Position numbers and translations under genes: made by a program. The notes beneath the pieces were generated by a model that made no database searches, had not been told where the DNA came from, and saw only the letters and a program-made list of their open reading frames with translations. DNA of 64,000 nt from Saccharomycopsis malanga (lineage: Eukaryota; Ascomycota; Saccharomycetes; Ascoideales; Saccharomycopsidaceae), in the NCBI GenBank assembly GCA_004014935.1, contig CP025323.1, forward strand, positions 124,001-188,000, read 5' to 3'. This document shows, in pieces, positions 40,913-48,906 of this stretch (positions are counted from its first letter, which is position 1; every line of letters starts with the position of its first letter).

Positions 40913-41806
40913 TTGATTGTGGATGATTTGGTGATTGAATAATGGATGTTGAGATTTGATATACTAATCTATATTATGTGGTTGGATATTGACCTGTATT
41001 ATGTGGTTGGATAAAGATTATTTTCGTTGATTAGTAGATGCTGAATCAATAATATCCAATGAATACAAGTAGGATTAACTGCAAATCAATACGGTTCAAG
41101 GGAAGGGCAACGGAACCAGATCAAGATTCAAATGAATGTAGTTGAAATATGGGTAGTTGAAAGATTATGGAAGCGTAAGAACTAATACTTGGCCCGAGTG
41201 ATCCAAAAGAATAAGTAAAAGATACTAGCGGATAAAAATAATTTTTTTTTTTTTTTTTCAGTGGATAAAGCTTATATTATAAGGCCACCACGCTAAGTAT
41301 AGAAAAATGGCAACTAATAATAAACAACAATACTGCTAATAATGGGCAACGGATACGACTTACAAGTACTACAAATTGACAAACTTTCTTTCCACAGCTA
41401 AGTATAAGCACATCTTGTGTACCTCTAAGACCTACACAGCCCACTAATACAAAACCATCCCTTGCCTAAGCGTTACTTGTCTACTTTTGTATGGCTTAAA
41501 GAGTGAAATTTTTTCCCGCTTGGAAAAAGGAGATATTGGCACCCCTCATTCCGTTTTGGGAGCGCATATGGGGTGCGAAGGGATCTGGTAAAATCAAAGG
41601 GTATACGCACCCTAATCATAATTATCATTATTGAAAGACAGTCTTTACAACAGTAAGTAACATTGTATAAGATTAAGAATACTTTACGTATAAAACAAGA
41701 ACAAACAATCAATTCTCCAAGCTAATAAAAATACATAAAACCAAAGACAACCCAATCTATAAGACTACATCAAATGATTTATTAATGCAATGTAAATGTA
41801 TAGGCC
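40913..41806. other. Intergenic region FLC-like promoter / OYE 3' end
   Basis: 894 bp. Contains a T17 run at 41242-41258 and a direct duplication TATTATGTGGTTGGATA (40973-40989 and 40997-41013). No gene seen. Confidence 0.6.
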
Positions 41807-43111
41807 TTACAACTTTGCTTTTTGAACCAATGCAACAGGAAACTTCTTGAGAGCCTGCCCCTTTGGTTGTCTTGTTGTCTCATGGTATGTTGGATATGTA
41901 TTGTATCCGTAGTCGTTTGAATAATAGAAACTTTTTCTATCGTATGGGTTAAGATGCAATCTGTTTTTTAAACGGTATACCAAGTCTGGGTTTGCAATAA
42001 ATTGTCTTCCCACCGCTATCAAGGTTCTATTGTTTTTGTTCACGTCTTGTATCAAGGCATCAATCTCTTTAACATAGTTACCACTACGGATCACGGTTCC
42101 TTTCCATACATCAAACACCCATTCGTTGTTTCCTGGGGCAGAATCATTTCCAGTGTCAACCAAAATACTTCGGCTTACTCGAGGCTCGATGATTGACAAG
42201 TACCCAAATTGGCCATGAGCTGTTGCTCGCCGCTGTAGCTCACTGATTATATAAGCAAACGTGGCAATAGGGTTTATTGGTGCCTTATATCCAGGCATAC
42301 CTGCATAGGTTGCCCAAGGCGAAAGACGCACAGCAAGCTTGGAAGAGTCTCCTAAAACCTTGATGATTTCATCTACTGCTTCAAGCAAGAAACGAGCACG
42401 GTTTTCTATAGAGCCACCGTATTCGTCAGTACGTTTGTTAGTTACTTCTTGAATAAACTGATCAAAAAGATAACCATTAGCACCATGAAGTTCAATGAAA
42501 TCAAAGCCAGCACGCACACAATTCTGTGCTACCACACCATATTGCTTGACATATTGTTTGATTTCTTCCCTTGTCAACGCAGTCAACGGATTGTTGTATT
42601 GTTCTGCTTTCTGTTTGCTTCTTTTGTCCATATAAAGACCTGCAGTTGGTGCTTTAAATAGGTGGCCAAGCTTTGTCAACTGCACAACGTTTGCTTGCCG
42701 TCCTAAGTTCCAAAGCTGGATCGAAATATAAGATCCGTTGGCATGGACTGCATCTGTAATCTTTTTCCAGGCCTGTACTTGAGTCTCGTTCCAAATCCCC
42801 GGTACATTTTTGTAGCCCCCAGCCTTTTCAGAAATGAACACTGCTTCTGTAGTCAAAAGAGTCCCTGGCTCTCTCGAACGCTCCTCGTAATACTGGAGCA
42901 TCAAATCACTAGGAACGTCATTGTCTGCTGCACGGAACCGTGTGAGAGGAGGAAGCACCACCCTATGATTGAGCTTCACCTTTTCATTGAGCTGGATAGG
43001 CTTGAAGAGATTCAGATTAAGTAACTCATATGGCATGTCGGTGTCAGGTTGTAGTAATGTCAGGTTGTTGCCAGGTGCAGTTGTCGTCGTGGTATGCTCC
43101 ACTGATGTCAT
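41807..43111 (-). CDS. Old yellow enzyme family NAD(P)H:flavin oxidoreductase
   Basis: 434-residue FMN TIM-barrel enzyme of the OYE/EBP1 group; reduces activated alkenes, physiological substrate unsettled. Diagnostic residues are present: LPPLTRFRA with the FMN-contacting Thr57 (Thr37 in OYE1), IQLWNLGR with Trp134, and FIELHGANGYLFDQF with His209, Asn212 and Tyr214 (OYE1 His191, Asn194, Tyr196). TDEYGGSIENRARFLLE and the phosphate-site IAVGRQFIANPDLVYRL follow. A ~30-residue Thr-rich N-terminal extension precedes the usual start. The upstream region is unusually long (2.4 kb to MDH1), which may carry stress-responsive control; I could not identify clear Cap1/Yap1 sites. Confidence 0.93.
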   Translation of the reverse strand: MTSVEHTTTTTAPGNNLTLLQPDTDMPYELLNLNLFKPIQLNEKVKLNHRVVLPPLTRFRAADNDVPSDLMLQYYEERSREPGTLLTTEAVFISEKAGGYKNVPGIWNETQVQAWKKITDAVHANGSYISIQLWNLGRQANVVQLTKLGHLFKAPTAGLYMDKRSKQKAEQYNNPLTALTREEIKQYVKQYGVVAQNCVRAGFDFIELHGANGYLFDQFIQEVTNKRTDEYGGSIENRARFLLEAVDEIIKVLGDSSKLAVRLSPWATYAGMPGYKAPINPIATFAYIISELQRRATAHGQFGYLSIIEPRVSRSILVDTGNDSAPGNNEWVFDVWKGTVIRSGNYVKEIDALIQDVNKNNRTLIAVGRQFIANPDLVYRLKNRLHLNPYDRKSFYYSNDYGYNTYPTYHETTRQPKGQALKKFPVALVQKAKL

Positions 43112-45552
43112 GTTGTTACAATGGAGAGAACCTAGTAAATTATAGCTAGTATCCTCATATAAAGCTTCAAAATGCCAGTTTTGAAAAAGAATTGAAAAAG
43201 ATCACTTTTCAACTCTTTCTTGCAATTCGAGGAATCAGTAGTCTATTTATACGGCTCAACAGGAGATCTCAAGGGCGTAGTGACAGCCAAAAAGGGCGGT
43301 GAGGTGCGCATTGTGGGAAGAAACTATAAGCCCCCCAGTAACGTTTGGTGCAAGATTTAGGCCATTATTTCAAACTTCCACTTGCTGGCTAGTACCTTCA
43401 GGACCTTCTGGGCTTTTCATGTGGAATTTCCAGCCGATCAAACAAAGGGCCTTGCTAACAAAAAAAAATAACATTACATTTGCTACACTTGCTACATTTG
43501 GATGCTTTTCAAGCTCGAGGATCGTCATCATAGAGCAAAAGAGCGTTGCAACGGTTACACTCCCCGAAGATTGATTGTTTGGTCAATGCGCTCACCGTTT
43601 TGAGCTTCTGCACAAGGTGCATACATAGGCCAACTTCCATTTTGGCGCTAAGCTGTACGGCATGCATAAGCGTGCAGGGGTGTTTTCGTATTTGAGCCTC
43701 TACAATTGCCGAAAGGCGATGTGTTGGCATTTTCACTCTTGAGGATATTCACCAGTGATCCTCGTCTTTTAATCATCTAGATGATGTGGATTGTAAAGAT
43801 AGTGATGACCATTGATTATAGTCAATCTATATACTTAATCATTATCCTATTGTAGAATCATTGGCACTAGTAACAAGCTGAGACCGTACAATCCAAGATG
43901 TTTCATTTTTCAGCTCATGTCTTTGATGGCACATTAGTCTTGAAACTAGTATTTTTGAAATAAAGACAAAACGCAAGCAATGTTAAATAGTTAGCGGATA
44001 TTTATTATTAGACTTTATCTCCACTTCCATTTACATGTACAGAAGACATTCTGTTTGACACAGGTCAAATACTAACTGTCCCCCGTCATATGCCAGTGTC
44101 TTAAATAGATAGATGGATGGATAGATAGATAGGCAGCTCCCGAGTCTATCCAAACTGTAATATCGCGACCACTGATCGCCCCGACAATAATGATCTTCTT
44201 GATCCTATTTTCTGATAAATTAAGATCTCATTTTAAATCTCCGTTTGACATCAACTTTCGAAACGAGAACGAGATATGAGGACAAATTGGCTGATGAGAC
44301 GTTCATTTTCACCACGTAGTCCCATCGTGTTTGAACCACCTACTGAAATACTCAACTTTATTTTATTTATCAGGAGTCCATCAAGATCCAGTAATGGATC
44401 TGCTGAGTAGTATTCCTTGCTGTCTTAGAATTGTATACAGCTCATGAGACACATTTGAGTGAAAATGTCTTCAAAACATAATCTCTGTACACGGTTACCA
44501 TTAAATTACGGAAGATTATCGTCAAAGACAATCTTGGGCCACTCAGTGTATCACTTTTCCTTTAATTGCCATCTCGGCCCACCAAGACCCTCGTCAGCGA
44601 CAGATCTTCGGGTCTGGTGGAACTAAAGCATGCTCATTTTACGAGGTTGGCGTTGTTTCGCAATTGCTACTCTTTCAAGGTAAAAGGGATTTTTATAGTT
44701 CCAGCATGCATGTTCAATTTAAGGCTATATTTTGATTGAAAAAAATAAAGCTAAACCGGTCATACTGCTGTTTAGCCTCGAAAACTATAAATACAATTTG
44801 GTTTTTGTTTCCCTGGTAAACCAAAAATTGGCAATTTATCAGCCAAGATTACAACATTGGCATAACAGTCTACAGAAACATGTTAGACTGTCTCTTTTTG
44901 AGGTTTAGCAGTTAACTACTGGGCTTCCCTTGTAAATGTTTGGATGAATCTTTATATTGCTCCTTTAAACTTTTGGTTACAACTCTTCAACAATTGGAAT
45001 GAAAATGGTTATTATCATAAATACAAAATAAGGTAACTGTTTGAGAATAAGATGTTCCTAGGTTGATGTAGTAACAGAAAGACAGAGAAATAGAATATGT
45101 ATACATATTCATCTATAACAAAATGCAAAAAAAAATATGTGAATCTTTATACAAAAGATTCAAGTCCAGCTTAACAGCAAAATATATTCACTATCATGTC
45201 TTCCTAATACCAATTTTAACCCCAACCATTGTATACATTCATTGCAACACCAAGAAATCGAGGGTTTTAACACATGGATAGATCTGGATCCTGTTTCAAA
45301 TAACGGGGTTCCTCTTTCCACATTCAATGAATATACAGCTGTTATATATATCAATGTTGACCATACCCCGTGAAACATATCAACCAAGTGTATAATGGGG
45401 TTGGGCGCTTCTTCCTTCTACCGAAAAACTGTTCTAAAAGCATTGGCTTCAGTGCTACACTGAACAATAACATAACTGACACTACTGGAGTCAACGCACA
45501 ATTTTCATTAATCATGGTTTATATATATTCAATATTAAAAACGTCATACATA
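43112..45552. other. 2.4-kb stretch without a clear gene, OYE promoter side to MDH1 3' side
   Basis: Longest gene-poor stretch of the window. GC-richer patches lie near 43260-43450 and 43580-43740. A GATA/GATG microsatellite lies at 44106-44132. Openings at 43299-43574 (GTG start), 43509-43736 and 45160-45387 have no recognisable features. No tRNA or repeat copy found by eye. Confidence 0.5.
44106..44132 (+). repeat. AGAT/GGAT tetranucleotide microsatellite
   Basis: Six to seven tandem tetranucleotides (AGAT AGAT GGAT GGAT AGAT AGAT AGG). Confidence 0.8.
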
Positions 45553-45672
45553 TCATTTTAGCAGCTTGAACTTGCGGTCGTCAATAGTGTAGAACGTATA
45601 CGGGGAGTGTTCATGGATAACCATTGCTTCCAACAAGTCAAGTTCTGCGAGGCCTGAGGTAGTGTTTTCCAT
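45553..45672 (-). CDS. Possible 39-codon ORF / in-frame downstream extension of MDH1
   Basis: Directly after the MDH1 stop the same reading frame stays open for 49 sense codons to a TGA at 45553-45555. An ATG at 45672 within it would give a 39-residue product starting MENTTSGLAELDLLEAMVIH. The C-terminus reads KFK-(CTG)-LK, with CTG as Ser. It may be a readthrough or splice-dependent Mdh1 tail, a separate small ORF, or chance. No known domain or peroxisomal PTS1 is seen. Confidence 0.3.
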   Translation of the reverse strand: MENTTSGLAELDLLEAMVIHEHSPYTFYTIDDRKFKLLK

Positions 45673-45702
45673 ACTCGTAGACTCAGAAGAACCATTGGTT
45701 AG

Positions 45703-46710
45703 TTATTTAGAGGTTTGAGCAACAAAGTTGACACCCTTTTCAATGTTCTTCTTCAAGGTTTCCTTGGCAACGCTGATCAATTCGTCTTCCAAGTCAGAAG
45801 TCTCGCCAATACCGTGGTATTCCTTGATACCTTCTGGGCCAAGAGTGACTGGGGTAGAGAAGAACTTAACGCCTTCCTTAGCATAGATAGGGTTTTCAAC
45901 ATAAGAGTTTTCGACAACGTCAGCTTCACCAGCCAAACCGTTAAGAACAGAACCAGCGAATCTAGCACCCGCTTGGGCCATAGACAAAGTGGCACTACCA
46001 GCACCGTCCTTAGCCTTGACGACTTCGTCACCACCAAATTGGATTCTGTTAATCAAAGCATCCAATTTGTCCTTTGGCAAAGACTTGTGGGTGGTTTGGG
46101 AAATCAATGGGACAATGGTAACACCAGAGTGGCCACCAACAACACTGACCTTTTCTTGGGTTGGGTTAGTACCGGCAACCTGGGAAATAAATCTAGAAGC
46201 TCTCAAGATATCCAAGGTGGTGACACCGAACAACTTTCTTGGATTGTAAACACCCTTCTTTTGCAAAACTTCGGCAACAATAGGAACAGTGGAGTTGACT
46301 GGGTTGGAAATGATCAAAATGGCGGCATTAGGAGAGTGTTCAGCAGCGGCAGCAGCCAAATCTCTGACAATAGAAGCATTGGTGTTGAACAAATCGTCTC
46401 TTGTCATACCTGGCTTTCTTGGAACACCAGCTGGAATGACAATGACATCAGCGCCAGTCAAAGTCTTCTTTAATCCCTCTTCTTCTGGACCGTATCCCTT
46501 GACAATTGAGTTGGTTGGAATGTGGGAAACATCAGCAGCAACACCTGGTGCACCTCTCAAATCGTAAAGAGCCAAGTCAGTAACCTTGTGGTTGAGCTTA
46601 AGCAAAAGAGATAATGGTTGGCCAATACCACCACCAGCACCAAGGACACTGACCTTGTAGTTGGCTGCGGCGGAAGAAGAAAAGGCTCTGCGGGCGACTC
46701 TGGAAAACAT
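45703..46710 (-). CDS. MDH1: Malate dehydrogenase, mitochondrial (Mdh1)
   Basis: 335-residue NAD-dependent malate dehydrogenase of the TCA cycle. The N-terminus [20 protein letters not shown] is an import presequence. [17 protein letters not shown] has the NAD-binding glycines (24-30), with Asp50 at the adenosine ribose site. Substrate arginines lie in [14 protein letters not shown] (Arg98, Arg104) and ILRASRF (Arg170), and the catalytic His194 in VGGHSGVT. Codon use is strongly biased, as for abundant proteins. The C-terminus VAQTSK has no PTS1, so this is the mitochondrial rather than peroxisomal isozyme; see the open frame after its stop. A CCAAT box lies about 250 bp upstream. Confidence 0.96.
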   Translation of the reverse strand: MFSRVARRAFSSSAAANYKVSVLGAGGGIGQPLSLLLKLNHKVTDLALYDLRGAPGVAADVSHIPTNSIVKGYGPEEEGLKKTLTGADVIVIPAGVPRKPGMTRDDLFNTNASIVRDLAAAAAEHSPNAAILIISNPVNSTVPIVAEVLQKKGVYNPRKLFGVTTLDILRASRFISQVAGTNPTQEKVSVVGGHSGVTIVPLISQTTHKSLPKDKLDALINRIQFGGDEVVKAKDGAGSATLSMAQAGARFAGSVLNGLAGEADVVENSYVENPIYAKEGVKFFSTPVTLGPEGIKEYHGIGETSDLEDELISVAKETLKKNIEKGVNFVAQTSK

Positions 46711-46957
46711 TGTTATCTATTATACACGTATGTTACAGTATAGTTGGAATATATGTTGTGGAAAAAAGACAGGGGCTTCTTCTCTTATATATATGAACCT
46801 GAGAATTTTCGGGAAACGCCTATTGTCCTCAGCCTAAGTGGTTTATACTGCAGAATACTGAAAAACTCCGCAAATTGCTATGCGCGCGTCCTTAAACCAC
46901 GGCTGCCAGTTAGTATCCATGACCTTGCCTACGGAACGCCGGCGCGAGCCTCGTCAG

Positions 46958-46962
46958 CCAAT
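46958..46962 (+). promoter_or_regulatory. CCAAT box upstream of MDH1
   Basis: CAGCCAATCGG, 248 bp upstream of the MDH1 ATG. Fits Hap2/3/5 control of TCA-cycle genes; assignment by motif and gene function only. Confidence 0.4.
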
Positions 46963-47283
46963 CGGATCACTTCCATGCAAAATTTTGTGTTATGTGCCCT
47001 TGTTATTAGGCGGTGGAGCGGTGCCATATCGGACGAAAGGTCATGTGAGTTGGTGTATGGGAGTGTGGAGGTGTGGGGGCAAAACGTGGGACTAGTAGGA
47101 CTAGTTGGACTATATGAATGTGTGAAGAAAGGGGTGTGTTTTATAGTTATATAAAGGAGAAGGTTAACTTTAGATATTTGACACTATCTTTTTTTTTTTT
47201 ACAAAAGTGTAAATAATGATTTAATAAATCTTCATTATAAACTGAAACTTACTTATAGTCATCCTTTCGCATAATACATTTCT

Positions 47284-47343
47284 TTTACCGAATCAATTTG
47301 TAGCCATCAGGGTCTTTACTGATTTAATTTGTAGCCATCAGGG
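47284..47343 (+). repeat. Two-unit tandem repeat, 31-bp period
   Basis: Two 29-bp units (47284-47312, 47315-47343) share AATTTGTAGCCATCAGGG exactly and are similar before it (TTTACCG / TTTACTG). Confidence 0.8.
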
Positions 47344-47403
47344 CCCTCTACATTTTCAAATTATAATGTAACACTTTATAATAAAATTTCTAAGTATAAC
47401 AAA

Positions 47404-47480
47404 GCCGCTGGGCCGTATGGCTCAGTGGCTAGTGCTCTCGGGGAAGAAAAAAAAGACCTAGCAGAATAGTTCAATGGCTA
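47404..47480 (+). repeat. tRNA-like relic, copy 2
   Basis: Starts GCCGCTGGGCCGTA and has A-box TGGCTCAGTGG at 47418-47428, then CTAGTGCTCTCGGGGAAGA and an A-run before GACCTAG, closely parallel to 9363-9420. A second A-box-like TAGTTCAATGG lies at 47468-47478, just as the other copy has one. No complete cloverleaf. Probably a tRNA-derived repeat family. Confidence 0.5.
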
Positions 47481-47959
47481 GTATGTAAAAGGAACGCAGG
47501 TGAGAAGATAACGATATACAAGATTATGATCAGATACACGCCCTATGTCTAAGGTGACTTTTTATTATTATTAATATAATACAAAACTGAATAACTGTTA
47601 AGTAAGGTTTAAGAGTATAATAGCAACAGTAATCTAAATAAAAACCACCATGTAGATTAGTTATGAAATAATTCTTTGCACATCTCCACCATCTCGAAAC
47701 GTATTACTGCTGATTTACATGGTACCTTCAAAAGACTTCCATTGACAATATGGATATCAATCTACTTTGAACAAATTGTGCATCCCTGTTCAATTGCAAC
47801 ATATTTCCTATCAACACTTACAACAGATATTAGATGCCGAAAATCTATTATTAAACATTAAATACGCGATGCTCAGTAAATGCTCCAAGTTAAATTGCGC
47901 CAAAAATACGCATAATTCTATAATACACCAACCTCACGGCTGTCAGCTTCATTCCCTAT

Positions 47960-48586
47960 TTAAACCATAAAAGACTCGCCGCAGCCACAAGAGCCTTTGG
48001 CGTTGGGGTTTTTAAAAACAAATCTGCTCGAAAGCTTATCATCAACATAATCCATCTCCGATCCAATGACACTGAAAAGCGCCTTGGAATCGATTATGAT
48101 TTTAACGCTTTCGTCTATCGGCACTACTTCGTCAAACTTGTCAGGCTTCGACACATATTCCAAATGATACGACAAGCCGGAACAGCCTCTGTTCTTGACA
48201 CCCACTTTGATGTATTGTGGGTCTGGCTGGTCTAGAAGCTGTTTCAAATGACTGACTGCTGTTGGGGTGAGCGTTACCAACGCCTTTCTAGGTTTTAACT
48301 GTCTTCTTCTCTTGGTTTTGACTGGTTGCACTTGCTGTGTCGTCTGCTCTCCTGATTCTATTGTTTGATTTTGCTGCTGATTTAACGACCGAAGAGGTCT
48401 TCTAAGACTATGTTTGCTCCACGTTGAGTCACGACTCTCCGTAGTCTCCATCTTAACATAATTATATGGCATATTAGTAGCTGTGTGATTTATTGTCTGC
48501 AAGAAACGTTTAGATCCGCTAGCATTTGACATGAGTCTTCTCTGCACAGCTGACACCTGCTTCGCTAGTATTGAGGGCCTAAACAT
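47960..48586 (-). CDS. ISA1: Mitochondrial Fe-S cluster assembly protein Isa1
   Basis: 208-residue A-type Fe-S protein of the mitochondrial matrix that with Isa2 and Iba57 matures [4Fe-4S] proteins such as aconitase and lipoate synthase. The basic N-terminus MFRPSILAKQVSAVQRRLMS is a likely presequence, and residues 40-95 are a poorly conserved linker. From residue 98, KPRKALVTLTPTAVSHLKQLL, then VKNRGCSGLSYHLEY (Cys135), and the end FKNPNAKGSCGCGESFMV (Cys200, Cys202). The last part matches yeast Isa1 almost residue for residue. Diverges from PRP2. Confidence 0.96.
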   Translation of the reverse strand: MFRPSILAKQVSAVQRRLMSNASGSKRFLQTINHTATNMPYNYVKMETTESRDSTWSKHSLRRPLRSLNQQQNQTIESGEQTTQQVQPVKTKRRRQLKPRKALVTLTPTAVSHLKQLLDQPDPQYIKVGVKNRGCSGLSYHLEYVSKPDKFDEVVPIDESVKIIIDSKALFSVIGSEMDYVDDKLSSRFVFKNPNAKGSCGCGESFMV

Positions 48587-48906
48587 TTTTCTATGTGTAT
48601 AGATAATAACAATATAAACAGCTTATCTCCGTTATCGACAAAATTGTAGTTGAATAGAATCTCTTGTCTTTATATAGTCACTTGAAAATACCGATTCATA
48701 CATCATGAGCACATGCTGCTTTTTTTTCAATGCTTACACTCCTAAAGACCCTGATTGGTTCATAATATTATGAGCCCTGTTTGTATTTCATGCTTTCTAT
48801 ATGCACTTATCTGCATCAATCACGCACTACTTTTTCAAATACACATGAAAAGTTCAACATGAGAGAGCAGAATAGGTTTTGCCATATAATAAAAGGGCAG
48901 TATAGT
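48587..48906. other. Divergent promoter region ISA1 / PRP2
   Basis: 320 bp. The PRP2 frame is open back to 48781 (TTG) with ATGs at 48790 and 48859, so the boundary depends on the chosen start. No RNA gene seen. Confidence 0.5.

Larger units (their letters stand above)
46711..47959. other. Intergenic region MDH1 promoter / ISA1 3' end
   Basis: 1.25 kb. A GC-rich MDH1 upstream patch (46880-47100) carries a CCAAT at 46958-46962. A T12 run is at 47189-47200. A 31-bp-period tandem duplication lies at 47284-47343 and a tRNA-like relic at 47404-47480. The plus-strand opening at 46744-47154 starts with TTG and shows no features. Confidence 0.55.

Noticed and set aside
43299-43736. Two short frames in the OYE upstream region
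   Set aside because: The plus-strand one starts with GTG; neither shows family features. A regulatory role for the GC-rich DNA is as likely.
44065-44088. TACTAAC followed by TGCCAG in the OYE-MDH1 stretch
   Set aside because: No matching donor on the plus strand and no open frame after it.
45715-46473. 252-codon plus-strand frame
   Set aside because: Antisense shadow of MDH1 caused by its codon bias.
46744-47154. 136-codon plus-strand frame in the MDH1 promoter
   Set aside because: Starts with TTG and has no recognisable motif.
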